Assembly: GCF_020184175.1 (NCBI RefSeq)
Contig: NC_065530.1
Location: forward strand, 35,627,260 to 35,691,259
Direction of reading: 5' to 3'
Source: Aphis gossypii
Lineage: Eukaryota > Arthropoda > Insecta > Hemiptera > Aphididae
Length of the DNA: 64,000 nucleotides
Shown here: piece after piece, positions 36,118-50,771 of the stretch
Numbering within the stretch: position 1 is the stretch's first letter
Layout: the number at the start of each line of letters is the position of its first letter
The notes under the pieces: model-generated
Databases searched by the model: none
Told to the model about the DNA's origin: nothing
Seen by the model: only the letters and a program-made list of their open reading frames with translations
Program-made: the position numbers and the translations under genes

Positions 36118-37797
36118 GCTATAACTTATACCAATAGGTATTAAAGATTAAAGAGCACTTTGAAAAGTAAAACAAACTATTAAAAATATCTATAAATATA
36201 TTTAAAGCGCTATTTATCACCTCTGATGATGGTTTTATTTTTTTAGTCTAGATCGAATTTTTCATCAATTTTTTTATATTAGCATTTTTCAATTATAATT
36301 ATTTAAAAAAAAGTGCTATTTGTAAACAACATTATTGAGTCATACACCTAGTTTTTGTCGATTAAAATATTTGCTTGTGAGTAAAATAGTTTAAAATGTA
36401 ATATAGAGTTTAAATAAATCTTCTGGTAGTGTGAATAACAATACATACCTATTTCAACGTGACAACGTCAAATTCGGTATGATCGGTATTCGGTATGCAA
36501 AATAAATATAATATGTATTTATTTAATATTTTTAATAACCTTGTCACAAGTATATGGGTAAAACAATTTTAATAATTTATTGAACATGATGTTTGTAGAT
36601 CATATCTATTGTTTTTTTTTTTTTTAAAAAAAAGCAGATTGCTTATTGTTAAATTCACAGTGACATATTATAACATATAGGTACATTGTACATTTACGTA
36701 AAATTTCGTTTTTAATTGAATGAACTATATCTACCTTAGTCAATGCGAAAACTTTTATCATAAATTTAATGTTTGTCACATCGAATGTTTGTTTAGTTTC
36801 TCTTCTAACTAAACATTTACAAACTAAATATCACATTTATGCAAAATCGACGATGTACATGCTTGATTTCCCTTCGAAACAAATATTTGAAATGTACAAT
36901 TAATGAATTCTAATTAGTTATACACATCTTAAACAATTTTAGAACATAAAGCACCATCATTGTTTAAAATAACAACAACAGTTTTATAAAGTACCTATAT
37001 ACCTATATAATCCTACATAATACAAGCTATTAAATATTTTAGAACAGTTATAAATTTTAATAATTATAGTAGGTAACAATATTAATAGCCATAACAGTAC
37101 TTCAAATAAATATATGTTGTCAAAATTCGTTAATATATAATATTATCATATATTATAATGTATATACCAGTTATGTCCAACATGAATTAAAATAGTTATC
37201 TAAAATATGATATCATATATTATCATTTATCTTACCAATTAGATCGATAATTTATTTAATTTTTTCATTGATGACTATAATGAATGAGAAATTTAAAGTC
37301 AAGTATTAAGTTATGAATTGAACATGTTATATACAAAATTATAAGAAATAAACCAAACAATTTAATTTTTTTTATGGAAACATTTTCAACCACATCGTTT
37401 TTTAAAAATTACGAAAGTATACCTAATTTATCTTGTAGAAGTTTAATAAGAAAACTTATAATACTTGGATACTATTGGAGATTAAAATATGTACATAACT
37501 CAAATAATTTGTACAAAGTTTGTTGTATTAAAGAATAAAAATGTAAACTATATTTTTAATTATTATAATTAATTATAACAAAAATTATTTTTATCCACCA
37601 TTGTTGAACACTTTTCTTGATAAATTATAACCTGGAATATTTCGGTATTAACTATTACAATGTTACTCTAAACGATATTTGTATTTTTCAAACAATTTAC
37701 ATAGTATTCAGTATTTACAAAGATACATAAAATATATGATGAACCGAGCGTATAAAACTCGTCTATATAATATAATTAAATAAAGTTATTGCGGTCG

Positions 37798-40700
37798 CTA
37801 TCGAGTTTGAGCCGATCTACAGGAATCTTCCTCTCCTCTTTGTCCTTTATTACGGGATATTCTCGGTAGCTCGTTAGAAATGTTTTTAATGCGATTTGTC
37901 CTGTTGTTTTTGTCTTCTCGACCGAATTTTAGCATTCGGTGGCCAACGATGATGGTTATAAATGAGAAAATGTTAATGACAGGATGGTGAGAGGAAGTTA
38001 CAACTTGAGTTAGAATAAATAAAAAAAAAAAACAAATTAAAAAGGGGTTTATTCTCTTGCAAATAACAAAAAAACTAAAATTTGTTAAGTGTGTTTACGA
38101 TTGTGTTAAAAACAGGAAAATGTTCTCTAAAACGATCATCAACCAGAGCTTTAAATTTGAAACGTATTCTTGCAATATTAATTATAAGCAAATAATTGTT
38201 ATTCATCCTTTAAATTTTACATTAATATTTTACTTTGTATTTTACTGTCTTAAATTTATATGCTAACGCTTGTAAATTTAATCAATGTTTTTAAATATAT
38301 TAAATATCATAAATGTATTTTTATGTTGATAGATTTTATTGAAATTATTTTTACACATTGAGTTGTAGAGAAAAATAAAAGAGGAAAGTAAAAATATAAA
38401 TTGCAGTTTGCTAAATTATGAAGTGAAAAGTATAAATTTTTTATTAAAATCATATAATACCTGCATGTACTTACAACTCTTTTTCTGCAATAGATGTTTG
38501 ATTGAATTTTTTTTTTGCAAATTTGCTTCTTATATTATAAGTAATTATTATATATAATAAGTATACCAATATGTCAAAAATAATTTTGATGCAAGGAAAA
38601 AATAAATATGAAGTGTTTCAATTGTATGAATATATTGTGAAAAAAATCGAATTTACATATCTGTACATAACATATTATAATTAACAGGGTTCTGTCACGT
38701 CTCGTGTACGATCATATGTGTGAACGATGCAACAAATAGAGCTACCAGAGTCGAAATATGTTTCCCTGTTAACAAAAGCCAATCACTTTTCATTATAAAT
38801 AGTATTTAATAATAAATAATGATTTAACTATAATGTACCTACCAGGATTTATTGTGTTTATGTTATTTCTGTACTTCTCTAGGAACATATTTTCCGTATA
38901 TGACTGTGTGAGTGATTGGATAACGATCATTTTTCGCCATTTCAACTGTTCTTGTATGAGGCTTGCTTCGCAAGTTAAATCCAGTTCTTCATTGGGTCCT
39001 TGAAAATGATCTTTTTCTACCTAATTTGATATTATTCTTTAAAAAAATTATACTATACTAAAGTTATTATGACTGATATATTATATATTAGTGTAATATT
39101 AATATAATGTATAATAATATATTATTAGGTATATTATTATATATTATAATAATTACATATTTAAATAATACATCACGATACATCTTGAAAAAAATATATA
39201 TAGTATCACAATAAATTTATAAATATAAATGTATAGTATTTAGGATTTAAGAACTGTTAGATATGAAGCTATGGAGATGATGTGTCTAATTTGTTTATAA
39301 GAATTAAAAATAATAAATTATAGAATATTTAAGTTTGGGAACCCTTACGCGAAGATTTAATAATATTATATGTTTTAGTAATTATAATGTGTGTATATAT
39401 ATTATATACAATTAAATTATAATCAACTACTTAAATTATTACTCACGATTATTTTCAAGTTATATATAGGTATAATAATATTTGGTATAAAGATATTCTT
39501 TGAGTTATTTAAACAAATTTCCAAGACAAAACACATGAAAAATATCAAACAAATTAGTCTTTCGAAAAAACATTTTATTCTTATGAAATTATTTTTTTTT
39601 TTATTAGACTAATCACTAATTTAAATCTAATTACTAAGTGTCATAATAAAATTATATTTTTGATATATTTTGTCGATATAATAATATTTTTATAATATTA
39701 TATTGTATCGATAAAATAACTTAAAAAAATCTTGAAGAATGATTTAAATAGTTGTACAATTATTATTTAATTGTAAAGATATAATATTATTACATTTTTA
39801 CGTAAGGGTTCACAGATTTTAAAATTCTTATTGGTGGGAACCGGCGACATCCAAATTTTGGTATGTAAACTAGGTATCGATTTATTAATTACAGGTATAG
39901 AAAAAAAATGAGTAAAATTTTTACTTACAATTTTTTTCTCAGTAAAAATTGTTAATAACTTATGAAAATACATAATACTATGTATCTGATTAAATTTTTA
40001 CTTGTGAATATAAATATATATAATATTTATTTACCAGTGTCTTCAACATTTTTTAAAATCCAGTAAAAAAAACTTGAAAGGATTTTTGCATTATATTTTA
40101 AATTCTTAAGAGTTTAACTTAATAAATATATGCGTTTTCAACTACAAAATAATGTTGTAGTCTTGAAATTTTTTTTAAAAAATTGAATCTAAAACGCTTG
40201 TAAAAAATTGGCAAATATGCATTTTCAATATTTTTAATTGATATATAAATTATTGCTTATTTACATCTCAAAAAAACGGCAACAGGTAATTAGGAAATTA
40301 ATAAACCGTCATAATTAGAATCAAAATCAGAATTTCCGTTCAGAATCTAAAATATACAACTCATATCTTACATAATCACAATTAAATTTCAGTATATTTC
40401 TTCAAAGTGAATTATAAACGTCTGATTAATACTTCATAAGATTGTAGGTATATATAGAATTCTTGTATGTCTGAAAAGTCAAAAGTTAAAAATTTTAAGT
40501 TTTAATTTGCTCCAAAGAGCTGGTTTCTAACAATTTTGATAAACTATTAAATTATTTATTGTAACTTATTTATAAATTAATGATATTTATTCATTTGAAG
40601 TGTATTTGCTATATCTGTTGGAAATTCATAAAACATGATAAAGCATATGGATAAAAATAAAACCATTAAATTTGATGTATCACTTACATTTTACTGCATA

Positions 40701-43700
40701 TTTACCTTATAAATGATAATTTTATATAAAACAATTCTCAAATTTTGCAACTATATTAAAACAATATTTGAATGATTCGATAACAAAATTATAGCTAATA
40801 GCTATTGTTGTTTATGTTTGTAGTTAAATTGAAAATTATTAATAAATAATGTATATGTATTAATATTAGTCACAGTTTCTTCACATTATGTCTAGTTTTA
40901 AGCAATGATGACAATTTAAGAGTGTAAAATAAAAAAATTAATTAAACTTAGTGCTAGAAATTATTGATGCAGAACTCTTAGAACTAAATTAGCATATTAT
41001 TCTAAAATATATTTTAAAGCTATTATAATAAAAAATGCAATTTACTCGACTGATAAAGCGTATTTGATTTCTTAATCAAAATCATGTTTGTTATACAAAC
41101 CTTTTTAACCTAACGATCTTCTTAAAATTAAAATATTAAATTTTAATAATATAATTTATGATCTTAATTTTCATTTTTTAAACTGTAGGCATTTGTTAAC
41201 TTATATCTTTTTCTTTTTATATCTTTAATGTTTTAGTTTTTTATTATTTTTTACTAAAAAATAATAAACTGAAAACAGTATACTCATAAATATATTGAAA
41301 TTTATAGGTACCTTAAATCGAATTCCTACTGCTTTTGAATATAAAGGACCTTCAGGATTGACCATCACTGGATAATTCTCCATTTGATTATTACTTGCCT
41401 ATACAAAACACAAATAAATGTTAAGAATATTTTTATTTAAATTTGTTTGTTTTGACAATATTATTTTGGTTATTTTACATCCCATAAGATAATTTGATAA
41501 AAAACCTTAATTAATTTATGCATTTTTTATGTATGATATTAATATATTGTTAATAATGAAGTAAAAATTACAACAATTTTGTCCCAAGCTCGACATATTT
41601 TTATTATAATATGCAAATCTGTATAATATATTAGACGTTTTTACCATATAAATTATTTATACTAATCATAATTCGATAGACAATAGTTATAGAATAAAAA
41701 AATTATGTTTATTATTTCGTAGTTTCAGTAATTTATCGGGAATACCATAATTTTTTAAAACCTTGTTCATATGTTTTAATATTTAATTAAACTTATAATT
41801 GTAAATTATCCAAATCAAAAAAATGTATACTCGTACTATTAACTTTTGTTGTGAAGTAATTTTCTAGGTAAGGGAGTATTTCTGAAATATATTATTAGTA
41901 GCTTATCATTAAATGTGAGTAGGTTATTTATTGAGATTCTGTATTTTCTCTTGCCAGTGGCGTATTTAGGGGGGGGGGGGGTGATGACGAAGATGTATCT
42001 CCATTCCCCCCTTTAACCATTTTTTTAGCTTATATTAAATATTTAAGAAATTCTCAATAAAGGAGGTAAATATTTCCTATTCATTAATAAAATATTTGTT
42101 GAATTTATAAATTGTTTAAATTTTGAATATTATTTTAATTTCAGTCCAGATTGAATGGACTTACAAAGCTTTACATTCACAATAACATAAAATTGGATAT
42201 TGAAAAACTATTGACGAATGACGAAATAGTTAAAAAAAACCTAGAAGGCAACAGTTTGTTTTGTAAATTATAAATAAATAAATGATTCATTATTTAATTC
42301 ATATTATCTATTTAATATGTTATAATATGTTATAATTATAAGTTTTATGCACCTACTATGAACAAATATAATTAGGGCTCGGATTTTGAAGCATATGCTT
42401 CTTTTTTATATATGAGATAGAGATCTAATTTTTATATATAAATATATTTCACGTCATTCTGATTCCAAATAAACCATTTTTTTTTTGCTTTTTTAAAATT
42501 ATTCCAGCTGTGGATTTTGTTATATTTTTATTATAATTATGCTATTGTAATAAAAACAAATGAATTAATAAGAAATGTAAAAACCCAGAATGCAGACTGT
42601 AATACTATATTATGGTTATATTGGATTATTCTTGTTTTCGTTATCGGCTTGTTTATTAAATGTATTAAACGTATAGATTATCGATTTACATATAGCTTGC
42701 AGAACCTATACGGTAAGTATGTCTATAACATCGATATCGATCGTTTCAAAATTTAAAATTTAGTGTTGTAATTTGAAACCTACTAGAGGTAAAAGTAATG
42801 TAAAAAATAAAGTATTCATCGATCACTTCAGTGGATGTAGAGAATTCGTTTTCTATGTGTATAAAAATATTCTGTCGGACAATAGAGTCAGTTTCATTAC
42901 TGCAAATCTAGGGAGATACATATTAAATAAATCTTTTTTAAATTTAAATTAATTTTCAAAATTTTTTTATATTTTTTTATCACAACTTCATTTTAATTTT
43001 TGGTCATGCTTTTAAAAAAAAAATAAATATGCTTATTTAGGTATTGCATTTTTAAACAACCGTGTGCTTTTTTCGTTGCTTATTATGCTTTAAAACCCTC
43101 GAGCCCTATATATAACAAATATTATGTATGAAGTTATAATAAATTGATAGTATCTTCATGTATTTCGAGTGGAGAGAGAACAACTATTTTAGTCATATTA
43201 TCTTCCCCTCCCAAATAAATCTTAAATACTCCACTGCCTCTTGTTATAAAAAATGGAACGCTTCTCCTTAGCAACTTGCTACACATGTTGGGATGTGCTT
43301 ACTTTTCGAACTTGTAATAATTTTACATTTTATAACATATAATATAATATATATAGGTACCAGTCTAAATTATAAATGTAATTCAATCATTATTATGATT
43401 TTTGATAAAACTATTATTGTTACTTTTTTTTTTAATAAAACGCTGACACTACCCTCTCATTAAATTAATCATAAAGCTATATATTTTTCGATAGGTTTTT
43501 TATACAAATACGCAAACACACATACTTACTTTAAAGTTTATTAAACGTATTAGCGATATTCAACGTTTTTTAAATATTATTTTTATTGTTTTATTGTTAT
43601 GTTAGAACAATTTGCTACTATATATTTTTTAAAGTATTATTCACGTAGGTTTATGATTAGGGTATTATATAATTTAGGTATTTTTGACAGTCTTACAATT

Positions 43701-46700
43701 TTAAATGCTTTAAAATAATATGTTATTTATTTTTATTTTAAGTTTTATATAATACATATATCAGCTATATGTTTTTTGTCATCTTTGTGGACGAATGATT
43801 TGTTTGTACAAGGTGTGTTTTTAAAATTACTTAAAATTTGATTATTAGTATAATAGTTTATTTATATATCATCTATATTTAACATTTTTGTATCTATATA
43901 ATTTAATTAATTTATCTACTCAGGGATCTAAAATTTACATTATATATATAACTATCATAAAAAAGGCTTTTTTTTTTTATTTAAATATAACAAATGTAAG
44001 AGATAATGAGTGTTTTACGTTAAAAATAACACAACACATATTACATATATTTTTTTTTAAATTTTATCAAAAGTATCAAGACAATTTTGAATATATTTGA
44101 ATAATTGAATATGTAACAAATCATATCTTTCTTTTTTGTGTGTTGTATATAATTTACATAGGTATAATATTGAGATAATTAATTTGAAGTAGTTATATCG
44201 ATTATGTACAATTAAGTTGATGTATTTAACCTCATAAAACTTAATAAAACAAATTAAAATATTTAAATGATTTGTATACGTATACATTATACAATCAACT
44301 ATAATATTAGTATTCTCTGGATATGTAAAAATCATAAAATGTATTTTATGGTGAAAAGAGGTCGCGTTTAATATTTCAATTGTATAATTAATTTTTGTGG
44401 CTAATATGTATTATTTATAAACTTATAGTCTTAAGCCTAAGCCTATAGTTATAAGTACCATACTTATCAGTACACCGACTTAGTTTTTATATTAATTAAT
44501 AATTATTTTTATGCTTAAAAGAATCAGACCCATTTTTAAGTATCAAAGAATTATCAAAAATACCTACCAACAAAATATTTAGTTTTAGAGCAAACCACCG
44601 AATTGCCAATAAAATAAATTTTACGTTTGAAAATAAAAACTACTGCTTGAGAAATTCTTTTACGTCTCTTTTCGACCGTCTACGGTACAATAGCTTGCCC
44701 TTTAAACTAAAAATGTTCTTTTCAGATCCACTCTACTAATGTTCAATGTAATATTATCTTCTATGATCGTTCAATAATGTTATAAACATGTTATCCTTAA
44801 GGACTAATATTGAAGCTATCTACAAACAACTTAAACTTGTATAAATGACAATGTTTATATTTTATAATATTAATTAGGTAACTATAACTTGAAATAATAA
44901 ATATCCTATCATGATGTTATTTTCTCAGTTTCTGTATTACATACAACATTACAATGTGCGTTTTGTTACCTATGCGCTAACTCATTCTATGTATATTATA
45001 GTAAATGGATAAAATATACCTATTGTATAATAAAAATTTATCACACTGAATTAATATAAATATATTATTTATACAATAATTAACCATTATTAATGATAGT
45101 TAAGTAAATAATATTTCCACACCCTAACAAGATTACTCTCCCATCTGAAATTTTTTGGTGCAATTGCCACCAAATTTTTTATTTTAATATTTTCGTGATT
45201 ATTTTCACAAGTTTCTGCCACAGCTAAAAACTACTAAAAATAATTTTATCCAAGCACATAAATCCTCTAGTCTTTAACTTAGCTAGTGAATTCATCCTGA
45301 AAATCTCCCACGTTGATTAAAAAGACATTGTTGCGGATCTTGTAAATCCTTATTTATATTAAATTAAACAGAAACTCCCTTAAAAGTCTGACATCAGACA
45401 AGTGACATTAAGTCTCACATTAGTAAGCCTCTATTTTCATGATTTTCATGTAGTTTATTATTAGAGTTTATCGAATTTATTTATTATAATACAAAAATTA
45501 GACAGTAATACTAATTTCTATATTTATTTTTAATAAAAAATAAATAAATCAACTATTTATATACAAAGTAACAAAGTTACTAGTATTAAGATTGTGTATC
45601 GCAACAAAAGCTGTGATAATAAAACATGTATCATATGCAATTTTTTGAGTAAATTTTAATACATTTTTCAGACCTATATAACCTATATGGTTTAACTATG
45701 ATTATTTGTCTTATAAATTAACAATACATTTTTAATTATTCAGGAAGTGTAGTTTGTCACATGACGTGATGTTGATTAAAATTAATTTAATATAACTTTA
45801 AGATATTAGTTTTCTACTAATATTCATGAACTCACCTGAACGCCATTGACATACCATGTCATTAACGGTTGTGGATAAGATTTGGAGGAAGTGCAATTTC
45901 CCGACAAGAGATCGCCAACCGCATAACGATTAAGCACGCCCTCTATCAAAGGGTTTTCTTCTGGATATGCTGTCAATAACATAATTATTACATTAATCAT
46001 TTTTATATATCGATTTCTTGTTGTATACGAGTATAATAATATTTTAAATATTGTTTAACCACAAAGAAAATCAAATAAAATGAAAATGTTACATTCACTT
46101 CAAATTGTTTATTGTTAAAGACATACATGACTAGGTCTACATATAGGTACAATGTACATACATTTGAAACATTTTATATATTGAGCAAATATAATATTAT
46201 AATATTTTATTTTATTTCAATGAAGAGAGACATTTTTTTTTAAATTTTCAAATTGACAATGAATGAAACTTGTTCAATAATTTGACTAAGAATTTTGTTC
46301 TGTTATAAAGAATGTGGTATCACAAATAGCATAAACATGTATATAATTTTTTTTTTTATAATATAAATTTATAAATAAAAATTACAATAAAATGATTTTA
46401 TTATTTATGTATAGTGTATAATATATTATGGTGATTACGTAATGCCATTTTGGGTAAACCACACATTATGAATAATTAATTTATTATTATTTTAAATTGA
46501 CTATATAATTGTATTCGAAAAAACATTTAAAATTCTCATCAGGTATGGTTACATTTTAGGTCAGATAATTTTTTTTCAAATTTGAAAATAATAGGCCTGA
46601 GATTTTAATAATTTTTATATTTTGATATTTAATTCTGAATTTAGATTACTCAGATGAAATTTTTATTTAATATATTACTATTTTAAATACATAATTTTAA

Positions 46701-49700
46701 CTCACATATTTTTGAATATTTTAGTAAATAAACTTAATATTATGAATTTATTTCGTTAAGTTTATTTTACATAATTTCATATATACTTGAAATTTTTTAT
46801 GAGTATTTTAAACTACATATTTCCCTATTTTTTATTGCATAGCCAGTGCACGCATATTTATTGGGTGTATAGTGTTTATACTAAAATATAAATTAACCAC
46901 AATGTTCCAACTGTTGCTTCCCAACATTCAAATTTAATATCTCAAAAAAAGTTACCAACATCGACAAACGAAAAAGTATTTTTACTTAATAGATCGCAGA
47001 ATAATTCAAAACATAAATAAAATAAAATAATTATTATTATGTAGTATGTATATTGTATATAACAATCACTTAATTCATAAAATGAAGAATATAATAATAA
47101 TTGAATAAAAAATTACGTGTCCTTACTTCTTATTAGTAAAAAAAAGTTAGGTTAGGTTACTCAAATCCATAATAGTTATTAGTTATGAGCATTTTAAATT
47201 GGAAGTTTAAAAATAATCATGAAAATTTGATTATTGTTTTATAGTTAAAAATGCATAAAATTGTAATCTGATTGGATCGATTGATGTATTCATTTTATAA
47301 TGTACTTTTATAATTTTTGTGTCCACCATAATCTATGGAGCATCAAAAACGTGTAGATTTTCAATTTCAATATTTTTACTGATAAAATAGTGAATCTAAA
47401 ATTTTTTGGAAGGTTGAAAGTAAAAAATTCTTAGTAATTTTCTAAATAATTAAAAAAAAGTTCAGTTAAATTTCACAAATGTGTTAGTATTAATAAGTAG
47501 TTAAAAGTATTGATAAAATTGTTTAGTCTCAGTCAAAAATCAAGAAAACATGATAGATGATCCTTACCTACATAAGTTGTTGCTTTGTCAATGTTAAGAA
47601 CTTATCAATAAGTGTCCGATTTTCCTATTTTAGGTTTGAAAATTGAATATAAAGTTTTTAATAAGTAGTACATATTAAAACCCAATTATCTAAAAAATAT
47701 ATAAACAGACTTTTTTTTTTATATATAAAATACATTTAGTACTTACTATTTAGTTTACATTTTGATGAAATGTTATGTTTAATTAAGGAATAACATTCAT
47801 AGTTGTATTGTTGTAATTTGAAAATATTTGTGAGGAGACAGGTTATATGGATGTTATATTTTATCATACGTAATTATTATTATTATTTATTTATACAGTA
47901 GAATGCCGATTGCCGACCGCATTACTAATAGTAACATCAATTGTTAAAATATCAATATAAATATAATACTTTGTAATATAGGCCGACTGTCTTTACCCAC
48001 TTAAAATCATTTATTCGTATATGCAATGAATTATTATAGAATTCAAATTTAACACATTAATTACTGTAACTTACTGAATGATGATCGGTACACTCGACAT
48101 ACTAATTGTATAACAGAGCATTTGTCCACTTTTTATTAATTAAAAATAAATTTAATGGTTTATACTATATTATAGGGATAAAAATATTTATATTTAAAAA
48201 AAAAGTAATTTATCGAAATATTTTAATATTTACCTAAAACATTCATGTTTGCAGATTTAAAAACCATTTCAAATTTTGGTCCATCTGTTGAGACTTCACA
48301 TCGATATATACCACTAGTTTGCAACGTGAGATTGCTTAGTTTGATTTTTCGCATGTTACAATGAGATAACTACACAAACATATTAATTATACCATGGTTA
48401 TTAATTAATAATTATTATACATAAGACTAAAACTGTAAATTATGGTATTTATTAAATAATAATAAAAACAAATATCTTATCGTGTACGGTTATATTATAC
48501 CTTAAATTAATATATATCAATAAAAATATTAACTATCAAAGGAAAATGAAAATGTTTAATTAATCAGACTTGTGGTTCAAACAAATATATGAAAATTAAA
48601 TATTGTATAATTTTAGATTAAAAATAAAGTGAAAAAACTATTGGTATTAACTATTAATAATATACAAATAAAATATATATTAAATGGTTTTCTTCTAAAT
48701 AAAGACATCTAAAATCTAAATTCCATGGGATATATTTTTTTCCAGTGATTGCCTACATAAGTATCTTAAAGAAGACGTTTTTAAATTTTATTTTTGAATT
48801 TCACAGTAAAATAAAACTGCAGAAAAGAAGTTCTTAAATATAATTAAAAACAGTAGGTACCTACTTGCTATAAAAAAATCTCTAAAAAATGTAATATATT
48901 TTTATTAATAAACATACGTATGTATTTTTAATGTTTCTTTTAGAATCTAATTAAAATTAAACAAATTTTATACTTACAAATTAAAAAAAAATGAATTTTG
49001 TTTTTTTAATAATAATTTTGTTTTTATTTTAAAACATAACATCACGAACATTTTATTATTTTTATATGAATTCAACAGTTTTATATTAATTTTCATAATA
49101 TAATAAACGGTACAGTATATAATTTATTAAAATAATACTGTTATTATAATAAAAATAAACGGTTATTTTGCTGTTAAATTATATATATATATATATATTT
49201 TTGTTATAATTATTAAATTGTATAAAAAAATATAACGTATAAAATAGACCCAATAATTGGTAAAAAGTCCATTGTCCATATTAAAAGTTTCCATGAAATA
49301 ATGGTTGAAATAAAAATTGCCACAGTAAAATGACTTATTTTGTGAAAATAAAAATGTATACTAATTTTAAGTAAAAAAATTACTTTGAATAATTTGGGAA
49401 ACGGAATAAAAATCTATAGGAAACTAATTCAACACTAGGAAAAAAAATCTCTGAAATAAAATAATATTATGGTTCCTAATATTTTAACAGTAATTTAAGA
49501 ACTTTAAATGCTATTGACGTGTACGATGTACTTTTGATAATACATATTAAAAACAATTTCAATAATTTTCAATTATAATTATTTGATTAATTTTCAAACA
49601 TTATTTTAATATTAATGTATTATAGTATAATTTGTATTAATTATAAGTTATATAATTTATAACGAAATGTAATAAATTATCAGATGATATGTTTAGAGAA

Positions 49701-50733
49701 AAATTATTTTGAAATCTAATTTAAAAATTCTATAATAGGTACTCATATGTTAATATTTGTTACAGTTGTTTATTTTCATTTTTGTTTTTATAATTAATAT
49801 TTTTTACTGTGTATTACTGTCATAGTTACCTATAACAGAGTTGTTATAACAGTATTATAATTTATAATATAGTTTCTTTTATAGTTGTATGTATGTAAAT
49901 GTATAATCATCATGCGAATTAAAATACAAAACTATTTTTATTTTATTTTTTCTTATTTAAATTTACTGACCATAATAAGTTTAATCCTTAATAAAATAAA
50001 ATAAGTTATAAATATTCGAATAACTATGTTGAAAAATTAATTTAATAATTGCATTTGAAAATTATTTAAATTGTTTTTATTAGAATAAAATAATATCTAA
50101 ATAATAATCTTAACTCAATTTTATTCGAATAACTCTATACTAAGATAAATATTTATTTGTAATGAAATATAAATAACATTTTTTTTTAAAAGAATGTAGC
50201 ATTTAAAACATTTTTATTCAATTATTATCATATGGTTATGAGTAATATCCATTGTGTTCCGGGAATTTTTTTCCGGTCTTTCGTTTAGGTTTTTTTTCGT
50301 GAATTTTCATTCTGCGATTCAATAATTTTTACTATGAAAAATATTGTATTATTTTCTCTCTTAATTTGTGGCCTCAAGTTGAATAGTTTATTTATAAAAT
50401 AATTTGTTACTTGTATAGTTGTATATCTAACATGTAATTATCGTAAGGTGGTTGAAGTTTAAATTTATGATCATAAAATTGCCAAGCCCGATAATGGATT
50501 TAATAATATGTGTTTAACATAGTTATTTTATTTTAAAATAATAGCAGTATGCAGTACATACTATAAGGTAGTTGTTTAAATTTCTAGATTTATTATTTAA
50601 ATTGTATATTTTTTTTGTATTTAATATTATAATGGCTGATGCAAATATTATTTTATTAAATAAAAAGTAAAAACTATAGTATATTATGTTATTTAAATTT
50701 TAAATGTGAACTTACTTTTTCACTCTGTTCCAC

Positions 50734-50771
<38 letters not shown>

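Larger units (their letters stand above)
32016..37797. other. Repeat-rich intergenic region between CDC73 and Beat
   Basis: 5.8 kb without a supported gene. It contains the CDC73 3' UTR, a duplicated AT-rich repeat (about 32650-33990), a MULE relic with inverted ends (35077-35847), a perfect 17-bp inverted repeat (36070-36117), and a non-AT-rich patch at 35931-36010 of unknown nature. The rest is AT-rich. The Beat 3' UTR must extend leftward into its right edge, since Beat is on the minus strand. Confidence 0.5.
41399..45835 (-). other. Beat intron, 4.4 kb, holding nested transposons
   Basis: The donor is GTGAGT and the acceptor TATAG. Apart from the nested hAT pair at 41955-43236 it is AT-rich without recognised exons. 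A less AT-rich stretch around 44590-44745 (CTTTTCGACCGTCTACGGTA) has the look of a degraded repeat but has no identifiable ends. Confidence 0.55.

Noticed and set aside
38839..38842. Alternative donor (AG|GTACAT) for the penultimate Beat exon
   Set aside because: It would join to the last exon in a phase that meets a stop after about ten codons. The GTAGGT donor keeps a long open tail.
39060..39170. AT-only palindromes as structured RNAs
   Set aside because: Self-complementarity is expected by chance in sequence made almost solely of A and T with TA repeats.
44057..44335. 92-codon minus-strand frame in a Beat intron
   Set aside because: Its Ile/Tyr/Asn/Leu composition is that of random AT-rich sequence, with no motif and no supporting splice structure. 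The same applies to the other short frames at 39391-39612, 42517-42756, 43888-44100 and 61259-61468.
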